The notes under the pieces were generated by a model. That model made no database searches. It was not told the DNA's origin and worked only from the letters and a program-made list of their open reading frames with translations. Below are positions 34,490 to 45,429 of a DNA stretch of 64,000 nt, piece by piece; positions within the stretch are counted from its first letter, which is position 1; the number at the start of each line of letters is the position of its first letter. This DNA comes from Skeletonema tropicum (lineage: Eukaryota > Bacillariophyta > Thalassiosirophyceae > Thalassiosirales > Thalassiosiraceae): assembly GCA_037178625.1 (NCBI GenBank), contig CM074132.1, positions 248,001 through 312,000 of the forward strand. Direction: 5' to 3'. Made by a program: the position numbers and the translations under genes.

Positions 34490-35200
34490 ACGATACATTT
34501 TTGCAACGGGCAGCTGCTCCATGCTTCTAATGAGTTCGAAAAATTTTCAACTCTTTCCATTTGTTGCAAATGGAACACATCAGCAATTTTGCTTCCAATG
34601 CTTCTCCTAGTCGCTCGGCGAGTGGGAATGATTCACTTGAGCACTCGCACCAGGTCGAGTAGCCGCAGCGACCATGGTATGTGGGGATTGATTCATCTGT
34701 AGACTCGAACAACCAGGCTGGGTAGCCGCCGTTGGCACTGCAGGCTGGGGGCGCGTGACTTTCATGACAGTTTGCTTGTTTTGTAAATTCAACTTCTTTT
34801 CGTGTACGCGTCAAAAACCCATCCAACGTCCATGTTTTTTCAATGCCAAAATCAGCCATAATTTTGTCCTTCATCACTTTTGATGGATACGGATTCTTGG
34901 ATGCTTTCAGGAGCCATTGCGTTAAATATTGCTTTGCTTCGTCTGATACTTAAGACAGTTAGATGATGATTTCGCACTAGCTTCCTCACCAACCGCAACT
35001 TGACTCTGTCCATTAGATGGAAGTTGTTGGTTAATAGACATTGAAACCTGTGTACTGGCAGTCAACGCAGTCTGATTCTGTGGCCTTTGATGATTCGAAG
35101 GAAGATTCAAGTTCGGGTTCATGGCAAACTGATTCTGAGAAGTTGGTACGACATGTTTCGCAATGGTGGATGTGCTCCCTTGAACCGTTTGGGCTTTTGG
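34490..35200 (-). pseudogene. Second homeodomain-like module, Q-rich linker and first Cys motif; frame-broken continuation of the RING gene
   Basis: On the minus strand, 35200-34950 encodes a Gln/Pro/Ser-rich linker (for example MNPNLNLPSNHQRPQNQ) with one stop upstream. From 34946, in another frame, comes SDEAKQYLTQWLLKASKNPY, then PSKVMKDKIMADFGIEKTW and LDGFLTRTRKEVEF. This follows the TALE/KN homeodomain pattern (WLL...NPYPS...G(I/L)...helix 3). The helix-3 signature W-F-x-N-x-R reads F-L-T-R-T-R here. A CSICNKWKELKIF knuckle follows, then a stop. Frame changes mean either unrecognised introns or decay. Confidence 0.5.
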
Positions 35201-35247
35201 CTATGGATGTGGCTGCGGCTGTAGCTGTGGCTGCGAAATACTACCCG

Positions 35248-35838
35248 CTAAGAGTTATTCGAAGCTTGAACTGGGATGTTTGACATGAGCTGCTTCTTCA
35301 ATTTCTTTCGTCTTCGATAAAACCAACTGTCAATATGCACCCTGTCAACTCCCAATTGTGTTGCCATCCATTCTTTTGCCTCTTTGGTTGGAGTTGCAGC
35401 TACAATAGGATTCGCATGCTTGTACTCAGGGCGAAGAAGCCATGCACTCAAAAAGTTGTTCATATCTTCATTCATTTTCTTCTTGAGTTCCTTTTCTTTT
35501 CTCTGTTCGTCTGTGAGGCCATCACCTTTTTTCTTCTTCGACTTGGTAAGTAGGTTGATGAGCAGCCGGTGATACTTCGGTTCTGCTGGATTGAACGATG
35601 TCTTCTCTCTGCAATGCATGCACTTGATCCACTTCGGAACTCTACCATTATTCTCTTCAGCAACACGTTGCTGCTCTCTCAAAATACAACCATGGCAGAA
35701 CCAATGGTCACATCTTTGCGAAGAGCTGAGCACCGGCAGATGTTTCCTGATCTCTGGATCTTCGTTATCCCTGTCGCTAGAGAACTTCGTGAAGCATATG
35801 CTGCACTTGGTGAGCTCGTCGTCGAGCCTCACGAGCAT
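35248..35838 (-). CDS. RING-finger protein with C-terminal homeodomain-like module
   Basis: 196 aa from the ATG at 35838 (a GTG lies 27 bases upstream in frame). The RING is at residues 12-76: C12-x2-C15, C43-x-H45-x2-C48-x2-C51, C73-x2-C76 (KCSICFTKF, RCDHWFCHGC, KCMHCREK). A basic KSKKKK linker follows. Residues about 127-182 read NFLSAWLLRPEYKHANP, then KEWMATQLGVDRVHIDSWF and YRRRKKLKK, a three-helix TALE-like homeodomain pattern in which the invariant Asn of helix 3 is Arg. RING domains usually recruit E2 enzymes; the homeodomain would bind DNA. The RING is paralogous to those at 37572-38488 and 39390-40100. Confidence 0.75.
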   Translation of the reverse strand: MLVRLDDELTKCSICFTKFSSDRDNEDPEIRKHLPVLSSSQRCDHWFCHGCILREQQRVAEENNGRVPKWIKCMHCREKTSFNPAEPKYHRLLINLLTKSKKKKGDGLTDEQRKEKELKKKMNEDMNNFLSAWLLRPEYKHANPIVAATPTKEAKEWMATQLGVDRVHIDSWFYRRRKKLKKQLMSNIPVQASNNS

Positions 35839-36531
35839 GGTTGTCGTTGCGTTTCTATTATGCACTGATGCGTTTCAAGATATTTCGCACTCTTTGGCAG
35901 GAGGGCCCCTGTATCAAAATTGAATAGATGAAACTCAATTGAGCTACTTGATGTCGAACAGAATGTATAAGTAGCGAGCATCGTTCACAGAGTTGACGGA
36001 CGTGAAGAGATTTTTGAACAACCATGTGAGTGTGCTGAGTGGTGGCATTTTTTTCGTGCTGTTTTGGGGCGAAAAAGAAGGAGAAAAGAAGGAGGAAAGT
36101 TCGCGTGCTCTGGATGGCTCTGCTCTGGGTGGCAGCTGCATCACAGCTTAGGATGCAGACTACTACTGTTATTCTTCTTCGATAAATATTTCTCATCACC
36201 TAGCTAATTGAAGTCTAGCCACCTTGCTACGAGATTGGCTTCAAGCCAAGGCAGGGTTCAGTATGATGCATGGCATCTTGAATGCATCCAAGCAGGAGCT
36301 AAACTATTGATATGGATAGAACGGTTGTGACACTCTTTCATGTGTGTCAACTCTGTTTGTTATAAGTTACAATCCTCTTCAATCTTCTACTGTGCAGCAG
36401 AACTGCATTGTTGTTGAATCTCAAATCTTATAGAGTATGTCATATTTCCCGCATAGAGTCTTCAATTCTGTTCATGTTGATCATAGTAGCATCATTTCTG
36501 GCTCCTGGCTCCTCCGATGAACTGTTCACGA
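35839..36531. other. Intergenic, no gene seen
   Basis: Promoter side of the RING-homeodomain gene and 3' side of the RING-PHD gene, both on the minus strand. No other feature. Confidence 0.5.
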
Positions 36532-38488
36532 TCAAATTGGATCTGCTGAGGTCAGAGTCTTTAGGAAATCATCAGGCTCATAAACAAGTGGCTCGAAGAT
36601 TCCATTCTCATTCTCAGGCGGGGTCTTTCCAGGGAGGGGCCTAGCGCCGAGCTCAAACTTGAAACTACCATCCGCTTGGTGCACGCAAAAGCTATCAGAT
36701 GCTACAGGAGTTTTGTGATCACCAAACCCAAGTCTTGGAGCTGCTGAGTGATACGCCAACGATAACCACATCACGTAGAATTCTTTTTCTATCTGTTTTA
36801 ATGGACCAACGAGGCTAGGAGTACTCATCACTGCCATCAACGCCCTCTCCAACGGTTCTTGATCATCACCCTCATTTTTGTCGTAATCGCGATTTCTCAG
36901 TGCAGCACCAAGTGCCGCAAGTCGGCACCGCCTCGCATCGTTGCATCTGCTCTCTGGCGTGCTCTCGACCCTGTTGAGTTCCCTGTCTGCCATATTTAAA
37001 GGCTCCCAATTGTCCCCAGATTCGACCCACCATTCCGCCCAACGCCATGACCAGCCAAGCGTGCGCAATACATCGACAGCGGAATGAAACAACATTGATG
37101 CATGATCCCACGACATTGGAGTGCTGAAATTGAACACGTTCTCCATCTGGGCTTCCTCCGAATATCGCATGCTTTCAGTCTTCAACAAATCTTCCAGCCT
37201 AGCACGGAGTACAAAAGTTGAACTAGCATGACGGAAGCAAGACAGAACGAAGTCTGGATCGGATGAAACTTCCAATCCTGCTTGTCGTGCACAGGTAACG
37301 TGAAAGAATGGAATCTTTGTCCCTCCAGGTGCAATGCAACCTTCTTCGGCACAACAAACCTTAGCGCCATCATATTTACCACACAGAAAACATCGAAATT
37401 GGTGAGAAACATGACGCCTCCCGTCAGCCATAACAATGTTGTAACAATTGATTATCTTCCCTTCGTCAATTGATTCGCATTTTGGGTGCCAACTACGAGG
37501 AAAAGAGAACGCAAAAAGTCAGAAAAATATGTAACAGATGCAATGAAGAAAGGAATATCCAAAACACTTACAGTCCACACAATGTGTGGCAAAAATTGTT
37601 TGGGCCGTAAAGCGACCGGTTGTATTCCGCTTTATTATCCCTCCATTTCCTCATCGACATTGGCTCTGCCCAGGTTTTCACTAGGGGACCACCTACAAGA
37701 GCACTTGTGTTGCACATGCGACATTGTGGTTCCACAAATTCATCTGAACCATTGTTCTCGTCAATAAATCGACAACTGTAACACACTCCATCTTCTCTGC
37801 GACCAGGATCTGCACACTCAGCATGTGAGAATACTCCACATTTGGGGCAGAACTTATTCCCTTTGTTCGTATCACTTGGATCATAAGCTACTTCGCAAAC
37901 AATACATATGGCACCTGCTAAATTTGACATTACTTTTCTGAAGAATTCTTTTAGATTGTCTTTGTCGGCCCAATACTCCTTCCTCTCTGCACCTGTCATT
38001 TTGTCAAAAGGTATTGGGGGCACCGGTCGCCATTTGGATCGTTTTGCCTCATGCTCTTCCTCATCGTCAACTTCATCGCTTTCCCTCTTAATGTTGATTG
38101 AGGTTGCCCTGTTCGAACCAAGCTGTTCATCGGCATCGGCATTCATCCCTTCATTTTCATTCTTTATCTGAGCAGCCGCATACTTCTGCGCACGGCCAAG
38201 CAGATCGATGAGCAGTCGATGATATTTCGGTTCAGCAGGATTGAAAGAAGTATTCTCCCGGCAATGCATGCACTTGATCCACTTTGGAACATTGCCATTA
38301 TTCTCTTCTGCCACACGTAGCTGCTCTCTCAATACACAGCCATGGCAAAACCAATGATCGCATCTTTGTGAAGAGCTGAGCACCGGCAGATGTTTTCTGA
38401 TCTCTGGATCTTCGTTATCCCTGTCGCTAGAGAACTTCGTGAAGCATATGCTGCACTTGGTGTGCTCCTCATCGAGCTCCACGAGCAT
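36532..38488 (-). CDS. RING - PHD - extended-PHD protein, 2 exons
   Basis: Exon 1 is 37572-38488 and exon 2 is 36532-37417 (GTAAGT donor; the acceptor at 37418 is the only one found that keeps the ePHD in frame), about 600 aa. The RING is almost identical to the neighbouring gene's (KCSICFTKF, RCDHWFCHGC, KCMHCREN). A C4HC3 PHD finger follows (CIVCEVAYDP, KFCPKCGVFSHAEC, CYSC). Then comes an extended PHD: CRMCNTSALVGGPLVKTW, FCHTLCGL, and across the intron CFLCGKYDGAKVCC, FFHVTCARQAGLEV. ePHD fingers are typical of chromatin proteins. The C-terminal 230 aa, Trp-rich and helical, are not recognised. A chromatin-linked ubiquitin ligase is inferred. Confidence 0.8.
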
Positions 38489-39389
38489 GGTCGTCGTTGC
38501 GTTTCTATTTTGCACTGAAGATCAATTGATATTTTGCACCTCTCTTGGGCAGGGCCTGTCTTCGAATAGAGTGCTTCTGCAAGAGTCATGTAGCTTGTGA
38601 GGAGCCATCGTACCACTATTCAACGCACTGCACTCTCTCCATTCGGCCAAATTTTCTTTTCAACACGCACACTACCTACGTTGGAATAAGTACTGCAAAT
38701 TCATGCAGCTGTCTCAGTAACTTAGCGTGCCTGGCTGGTTTTATCCACCTACTCCATCCTTGCTAGAGGCTCTTTCACAATTGATGCAGTAAAGAAACTT
38801 CCCACTCAACAGTTTGCAATTTGGTGGGAATTCAGCTGCGATCATATATTTCACTTGTTGTGTTGTGCTTCGCTCAACTCGCATTTTTGCGGTCGGAGAG
38901 AATAAAATCACAGCGGCTTCATGCGAAGAGCGAGGCTTGTGAGGCTGTCAAAGGGAATCCTGGAACTTTCGTAGGTGATCATCTATTGTTTGTTCTTATT
39001 TCTACAATACCATTTTGTGCATCTTGTCTGCTGCATGCACTAACATACCTCTACTTTTACTTCTGCAAAGGGAACCTTCTGAAAATGAGCGCGCTCCGAC
39101 CGGTACAAATCGTAGGTGAGTAACATCTACTGTTTGTTCTACTTCTTCTTATTTTATGTGTATCATCTCTCCTGCGAAGAAGCTCTGACCTTGCGTTATT
39201 TATTTCCTATCTGTATCTAAAAGATGTTATCCTAAATAATGTTACTGTATCTATCCAGCTCTCAAGAAAGTCCTCTTTATCGATGAAATTATTATGGTAC
39301 ACAAAAGCAAGAGAGAGTAGTGTTGTTTCCCTAGAGGAGTCGTACAAGGTTACTTGCCTTCTTCCATAGTCAAGAGTTCAGCGAGTGCC
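38489..39389. other. Intergenic between RING paralogues, no gene supported
   Basis: Short open frames exist (for example 38821-39123), but none has a recognisable domain, and intron-like GTAGGT...AAAG joins did not give a continuous frame. Confidence 0.45.
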
Positions 39390-40100
39390 TCAGTAACTGT
39401 CGTCACTGCAGCTAGAGCTAGAACTGGAATTGGAGCTAGAGCTGGAGCTGGAGCTGGAGCTGGAGCTCGAATCGCTATCATGATAATAACTGCTTTCGAG
39501 ACTGGTGCTTTGCTCGTCATTTGAAGAGTCGGCATATAACTGAAACATTTTTGAAGGCTTAAGAGCGCTCTCTATCTCAAGCAGAGACAAGGGATCATCA
39601 TCGTATTCAACTTCCTCTTCTTTCACCTGAAGAAGTGGAGGAGATGGCAAATCTTCATCTGATCGTTTTACCTCCTGCCCTTCTTCATTGTTAACTTCAT
39701 CGCTTTCTATCTTCATGCACATTTCATCAGCCGAAGTAAGCTCTGCGTGAACACTCTTCTCTTCACTTTCATTCTTCATCTTGGCCGCTGCATACTTTTG
39801 CGCACGAGCAAGTAAATCAATCAGCAACCGATGATACTTTGGCTGCGCCAGATTGAACGATGTCTTCTCATTGCAATGCATGCACTTGATCCACTTTGGG
39901 ATCCTACCATTATTCTCTGCTGCCACACGTAGCTGCTCTTTCAATACACAGTCATGACAGAAAAAATGATCACATCGTTGGGAAGAGCTGAGCACCGGTA
40001 GATGTTTCCTGATCTCTGGATCTTTGTTCTCATGGTCGCTAGAGAACTTTGTCATGCATATGCTGCACTTTGTGAGCTCTTCATCGAGTTCCACGAGCAT
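39390..40100 (-). CDS. RING-finger protein with acidic and poly-Ser tail
   Basis: 236 aa from ATG. The RING (KCSICMTKF, RCDHFFCHDC, KCMHCNEK) and the following PKYHRLLIDLLARAQKYAAA helix align with the RING-PHD paralogue, as does the start of the acidic linker (IESDEVNNEEGQEVKRS). The PHD and ePHD are absent. The protein instead ends in an acidic stretch and a run of about 25 Ser, encoded by a GGAGCT hexamer repeat on the + strand (about 39425-39465). Either a degraded short paralogue or a stand-alone E3-like protein; a RING alone is enough to bind an E2. Confidence 0.78.
   Translation of the reverse strand: MLVELDEELTKCSICMTKFSSDHENKDPEIRKHLPVLSSSQRCDHFFCHDCVLKEQLRVAAENNGRIPKWIKCMHCNEKTSFNLAQPKYHRLLIDLLARAQKYAAAKMKNESEEKSVHAELTSADEMCMKIESDEVNNEEGQEVKRSDEDLPSPPLLQVKEEEVEYDDDPLSLLEIESALKPSKMFQLYADSSNDEQSTSLESSYYHDSDSSSSSSSSSSSSSNSSSSSSCSDDSY
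39412..39468. repeat. GGAGCT-type hexanucleotide repeat
   Basis: Tandem (T/G)GAGCT units inside the coding region, read as poly-Ser on the minus strand. Replication slippage probably made the Ser run. Confidence 0.85.
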
Positions 40101-40873
40101 GGTAGTGGTTATGGTAGGAGGAAAATTAAGTATGTTTTGTATAGAATAGACTTACAAGCTACAACAAGCGAATGATGGTACTTGTTGTGTATCTGCAGAT
40201 GTCATCTCAGTATATATTATGTAGATGAATGCTGCGTTGAGTCGCCGTAACGTCACTTCTATTTGAGTGCAGCGAAGTTGGACGAGCCATGGTTGTGAGA
40301 GGACCCACGTACAATAACATCAGCGAGGTTGTTGTGTTGGTTCTCTTTCGGTCAACGAATATGGTGCTTCGTTAGCATCAATGGATATTATGTCAGTGTG
40401 AACACAACCGGCCGTGTGAATGCGTTGAGCATCAAAAAATTTATGCTTCAACGGTGGGAATGGCGCGCCCGGATTGGAGTTGTTGATGTTTGGTGCTTCT
40501 CGGTACTCAAAATATCTTTTCTACCACGTCATTGAACGTTGGAATTAGTAGAGTCAGATACCATAGTCGCTAAATATCGCTTGACAAGAGTTCCGATGGC
40601 TGATTCCTGATCTTGCCAAAAGATGAGAATGGCACGGCACCACCACGGGAACCAGAGGAGCGAAGCCAGCCAGCGAGCTCAAGCAACGTTACCACAAAAA
40701 CGTGGAGCAAATCTTTACCACAACATGACAGATGTTCCGGAAGAGGGAGGAGTTCATTGTTGAATAGTTCTATTCAGAGTGGTTCAAAAGGAGCGTCAAT
40801 CAATTCACGGCAACAATATTTATTTAAAATACGATAGTTGGTCATTAAAAGGTCATCAAGTAGTAGTGAAAGT
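40101..40873. other. Intergenic, divergent promoter region
   Basis: Lies between divergent genes (RING at left on minus, RING-H2 at right on plus). No convincing ORF or RNA. Confidence 0.5.
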
Positions 40874-42424
40874 ATGCTCCGTGAAGAAGGTGAAGTGCAT
40901 TCCAAAAAAGCCAATGATGCGAACATGCAATCTCCATTCGCCATGACCTCTCGTAACCTCCATAATCTCTTCATCGATAGACCTCGCGACGACAATACAT
41001 GGATGAAGAACTTCACGGATCATTATCATCGACCAGCAGCCGGAGGCGGGTCCACTTCCGATTCTTACAATTCTTCCACCAAAGCCGAAGAACAAGTTTC
41101 AAATACTACTACCCAAGACGACGAAATGAACAATCAAACCATCTCATTCACACTAATCTTCCTCGCTCTAATGATCGTATATCTAACCTTTTGCTTTCAC
41201 TATCGCAAACTGAAATTCCGCCGTTCGTACAACGACGACGACGATGATGAATCATCGCCCCACCACCTTCCAAACAATCATCGGACTAGGCAGAGGAGGC
41301 AGAGGGACAATCAGGCAGTGCTGGATGAATCGAGTAGTGCGGCGAATCGAGCAGCGATGGATGGTAGTATTGAGGAGCAGAGGAAGTTGGAGGAGCGGAA
41401 GAGAAGGATTGGGGAGGTACTTTGGACACGATTGGTTGTGGATGATGATGAAGAAGAGGAGGAGAGGGTGGAGGAGAAGCGGGGGGATGAGTTGCAGTTG
41501 ACTATTGATGGTGGTGGTGGTGGTGGTGATGAAGAGAATCTAGACAATGAGAAGAAAAAGAGTCAAGATAGAAGTGATTTCGAGGATGAAGAGATGGGCA
41601 GTAAGAATAAGAAAGCAGCAGTGATGGTAGACGTAGAGGGAAGGACTCTTGCTCAAGATGAGAATGCTGCTGAAGCAGCAGAAGCAGCAGATAATACGCT
41701 TGCTACTTCGAGTGGAGAGGCAACCATTGCTACTGTCCCCTCATCGAGTGAAGAGACAACCATCACCTCCAATCCTTCCAACGAGGTTGTTGTTGTGCCA
41801 ACCATTGGCACTTCCCCCTCTTCATTGACAGTTGCTCCATCTACTCCACCTTCCTCACACTTTAAAAGGTATGCTGATGCATTGTCCTGCAACAGCTGTC
41901 ATCATCATGCTACGAACTATTGCAGTAATCATCATCATAATATCAATAATTGCAGTGATGCCACCACCTCCTCCAACAGTCCAGCTGGCAACAGCAAATC
42001 ATCATCTACCTCCAACAACAACAACAACAACTCATCATCGTCACTAACCACAATCACCCTATCGGAAATTCAACAAACCTACGGAGACGAATGCAACATT
42101 TGCCTCTCTACCTTTCAAGTAGGCGATCGTGCCGCTTGGTCGAAACATCATTTCAATGGATGCATTCATGTGTTTCATGATGAGTGTATGAAGCGTTGGT
42201 TGTTGGTACGGGATGGTTGTCCGATTTGTCGGAGGTTGTATTTGGATGAGAAGGGGACGATGAAGCAGCAGAGTAGTGTTATTCCTGACGTTGATGATGA
42301 TGACGACGATGCGAATAATAGATTGGATCATGATGAGGATGATGATGAAGGGGGTGAGAGAGATTTGGAGAGCGGTGTTGTTGAAGCTAATGAAATTATC
42401 GCTATCGAAGAGGAGGAGGAATGA
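40874..42424 (+). CDS. Membrane-anchored RING-H2 protein (ATL/RNF-like E3 ligase)
   Basis: 516 aa from the ATG at 40874 (an upstream in-frame TTG was not used). One transmembrane helix at about 89-110 (ISFTLIFLALMIVYLTFCF) is followed by long Asp/Glu- and Ser/Thr-rich low-complexity sequence. A C-terminal RING-H2 finger spans residues 407-452: CNICLSTF, GCIHVFHDEC, CPICRR, that is C-x2-C...C-x-H-x2-H-x2-C...C-x2-C. A TM plus RING-H2 is the layout of membrane ubiquitin ligases acting at ER, endosome or plasma membrane. The tail is acidic. It is not paralogous to the three C3HC4-like RING genes upstream. Confidence 0.85.
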   Translation: MLREEGEVHSKKANDANMQSPFAMTSRNLHNLFIDRPRDDNTWMKNFTDHYHRPAAGGGSTSDSYNSSTKAEEQVSNTTTQDDEMNNQTISFTLIFLALMIVYLTFCFHYRKLKFRRSYNDDDDDESSPHHLPNNHRTRQRRQRDNQAVLDESSSAANRAAMDGSIEEQRKLEERKRRIGEVLWTRLVVDDDEEEEERVEEKRGDELQLTIDGGGGGGDEENLDNEKKKSQDRSDFEDEEMGSKNKKAAVMVDVEGRTLAQDENAAEAAEAADNTLATSSGEATIATVPSSSEETTITSNPSNEVVVVPTIGTSPSSLTVAPSTPPSSHFKRYADALSCNSCHHHATNYCSNHHHNINNCSDATTSSNSPAGNSKSSSTSNNNNNNSSSSLTTITLSEIQQTYGDECNICLSTFQVGDRAAWSKHHFNGCIHVFHDECMKRWLLVRDGCPICRRLYLDEKGTMKQQSSVIPDVDDDDDDANNRLDHDEDDDEGGERDLESGVVEANEIIAIEEEEE

Positions 42425-42720
42425 ATCCATAATGTACTGGAAAAGAGACGATACTATTGTAGGATAGATGCAACTGTAACGAGTAGAACGCATAGCAAAG
42501 ATTATTAGAAAGAATAATGATAAGCACTTGTTTCGCTACTACTGTTTCATGCCTATTATTTCTTCTCATTCTCTACTGCATCTACGGCGACATTACCAAT
42601 CTTCACCCCATGGCTCAAATTAATTCGCGATTCACCAATGCTCGGTGCCATGAGTGGTCTGTCATTTCTCCCTTCATTACTACTCGGCGTCAATATTGAT
42701 CCCTGTATCGTTGAATATTG

Positions 42721-43852
42721 TTAGGGATACAATGTTGGTGTAGAACGAGGGACCTTCCAGTGCATAAGATTGTGGGACTTCATAAACTCACGTACCTTCT
42801 CACGGGGCAATCCGAACGCCATGGAATGTTTGCTTTCCTTCTTTTCCGGCATATTAGTCTTTGTTTGATGTTGCTGCATATTCATATTCATATTCTTTGG
42901 GTCCAAGATGGAGGGGATGTAGCTTAGAATTGGTTGTGTACGATGGACTTGTTTGAAGGTGGTGGCTGTGTCATCCTGTGGAGAAAGGATAGTATAGTAT
43001 GCAATCGCAGCATGAGTGAACGAGTTTAAGAGACTCAACTGATCAGCAGCAGAAGGGCAACTCGGCACAATAATCAGACTCACCATGCACATTTGAATGC
43101 CCCAAGGCATGTCGCTTTCTCTGTCACACAGATCACGGTCTACAAAAGGAAGAGAATGCAGCACAAGCACAAGCAAGAGAGGTTCGGTGGAGTTGAGTAT
43201 GCGCTGAAAGAAACGAAAGAAGGACAACATACACAAACTCTTCTCACAATCATTTACCTTTTTGCATTTCCATATCACGAGTCAAACTAGCCCATACCAT
43301 AAACTGCATCAATGCAGATTGAACTTTGTCATCTGTCATCTCCCATGGCAACGAAAAATCATGCATCACGCACTTGTCTTTCTCCTCTGCGGCTCTTTCT
43401 TCCGGTAAGACTTCGAAGAGTTCGTAGTATGGAGCTGAAAGAACTTGTGTGTCGCTGCACTTGGATGCTGCCGTGGTCGTTTCCTGTGGAGGCACGCATG
43501 GGTTGAAGTAGGAAAAGATATCATCAGACTCGCAAATGCACATGCTATGATGCATTTTGGTGCGCTGAACTTACCATACAAAGAGATGGATTGATCCATA
43601 GAGCGGATCGTGCATTGCATGTGTCAGCACCTGTATAATAATATTTCCACAACCGACAGAACAATGGGAGTGAGATCAAAAGTTCCAAGTTCAACATGGT
43701 GTCTCATTTTGCATCAACACATAGGAGTATCTTTCATTTCAAGCATCAACTCTGCTCAGCTCAGTCGCCAGTCAATCATCATCTTGTTACTCACTGCCGC
43801 CCTGTACAGATCGAGCTAGCGCTCCTGTGATCAAAACTTGAACTACTTTCAT
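42721..43852 (-). CDS. Five-exon gene, unknown protein
   Basis: Exons on the minus strand: 43795-43852, 43575-43630, 43258-43483, 43084-43139 and 42721-42975. Introns of 164, 91, 118 and 108 nt are all GT-AG (GTGAGT, GTAAGT, GTAAAT, GTGAGT), and the phases (1, 0, 1, 0) join into one 216-aa frame from ATG to TAA. The product starts MKVVQVLITGALARS, has an acidic helical middle (LFEVLPEERAAEEKDKC, ALMQFMVWASLTRDMEMQ), eight or so Cys, and a Met/Asn-rich segment near the C-terminus. No family is recognised. A further donor-like GTACGTGAG near 42795 could end exon 5 earlier. Confidence 0.65.
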
Positions 43853-44182
43853 GATGTAATTAACACTCTTTGATCTTTATGTATGCATTAGTTCTGGATT
43901 TGACTGGGTGTTGGATGTTGATAAACACTCTATCAAAAGATGGCTAGAGTGGAGTTCGCGTCGTGGTGTCATCATCAGTCACTCATCAACATGTAAAGTA
44001 TAGCATGCATGCGATAAAATCGAGGAGATACGACAGTTGCATTCTCTCATCTCTAATGCACCTCTTGATTGCAGAATATGCGATAGAGATGATTTTTTCC
44101 TGTTATAATTCCTACGTAGGCTCCCAAGTAGGAATTTTGGTGTTTCACTCACAAAACAACCATGATAAAAATTACTTTTACT
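43853..44182. other. Intergenic, no gene seen
   Basis: Between the five-exon gene's start and the hAT element's left end. Nothing recognised. Confidence 0.5.
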
Positions 44183-45261
44183 TAGCGTAATGGAATTTCA
44201 AAAGGGTGAAATTTCACTACTGCAACTTTCGTGAAATTTACAGGGTGAAAGTTGCACCAATTTTGGCCAACAATGAAATTTCACAAAAATTCTGGCGCGA
44301 ACGGATGGTACTGAACCAACACGTAGCACAAAAATAACCTAAGACCCTTCATTCCACCAACCACCAAACCCCAAAGAACACCACGCACCATCCAGATGAT
44401 GAGTTTGTCAACTCAGCGGAGAGTAACTCTTCACCAAAATGCTGGCGACTAACAATGCAGTATTACTTATTCCTTCGTAGTAATTCAGCTTACATGCGTG
44501 TTCCTGCATTGGCATGTACGTTTACTCGATGAGCATCACTTGATGTGTTTCCTCTGTGACCCAAACTCTCGTGTGTGGAGGGAGTTGTTCTACCTGCAGA
44601 CTAACAAGGCTGCGCTCGTAAGGAAGATGATCGAGTGGTATGTGCCTTTGGGTGAAGATGGTTCTGATGAGATGCGGAGGAGAGTTAAAAAGGATTTTGA
44701 GGACTTTGATACTCAAAACAATGACTGGTTTCATTCTTTTGACGTTCCACTTCCATCGCTTCCATCTTTGGAACAGCTGCAACAGAACAACAAGTCTTTT
44801 AGTATCAAAAATGTGGTACAGTATGTGGAATCAACTGGTGCTATTTCTGGTCGCATCACGTGGTTTGAATGTTATGCAGGATCATCTGACTTCTATCGAT
44901 TGGTTGCTAAGCCTCTAATGTCTATGGGAACTGTCGGATCGATGGATTGTGAGCGTAGGGCCAAACCTCTGAAGAACAGCATTCTTGTGAAGGATAGGAA
45001 TAGGATGAAGGATCCAACTGGTGTTGCACTTCTTCGAGGGAAGGAAAACCTCCGTCATATCATGGATGCGAAGAAGATGCTTGGAAAGAAGCTTGCTGAC
45101 AGTCTCTCTTAGAGTGATGTGTTGACTGCAGAGTGCAAAGTATTACGACTATCTCAGGATAAGCTAGAGTGAAATTTAATCCCTTGAAATTTCTGAAATT
45201 TCTGAAATTTCAACCTGCAATTTTCAACCCCCTCCAAAAATGGTGAAATTCCATTACGCTA
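44183..45261 (+). mobile_element. hAT-like DNA transposon, internally deleted
   Basis: The left end TAGCGTAATGGAATTTCA (44183-44200) is repeated exactly inverted at 45244-45261. The flanks CTTTTACT (44175-44182) and CTTTTACC (45262-45269) make an 8-bp target duplication with one mismatch, as expected for hAT. Both subterminal regions are rich in GAAATTTC words, typical transposase-binding repeats. At 1,079 bp the element is too short for a full transposase and holds only its C-terminal part. Confidence 0.85.
44498..45112 (+). pseudogene. hAT transposase C-terminal fragment
   Basis: An open frame of about 204 codons without a convincing ATG. The end reads WFECYAGSSDFYRLVAKPLM, then MGTVGSMDCERRAKPLKNSI and DRNRMKDPTGVALLRGKENLR. 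This fits the hAT dimerisation region (small residues, then S/M-x-x-C-E-R, then L/R-rich helix). The catalytic DDE core upstream is missing, so it is not active by itself. It lies between the inverted repeats of the element. Confidence 0.65.
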
Positions 45262-45429
45262 CTTTTACCTTTTACTACGGAGGCCAAAATCACAAACAGC
45301 GATATTCGTACCAAACCAATGGTACAACCTTTTTGGTGATGATCATACGAGTGAGTCCTATCAAGGAACCACCCAAATATTTACTTTTCTCGCAGAGATA
45401 CGCCCATTTAGATTTTGCTAGTAATTCTC

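Noticed and set aside
38821..39123. ORF with hydrophobic segment and intron-like GTAGGT...AAAG
   Set aside because: It starts with GTG, has no recognisable family, and splicing did not give a continuous frame.
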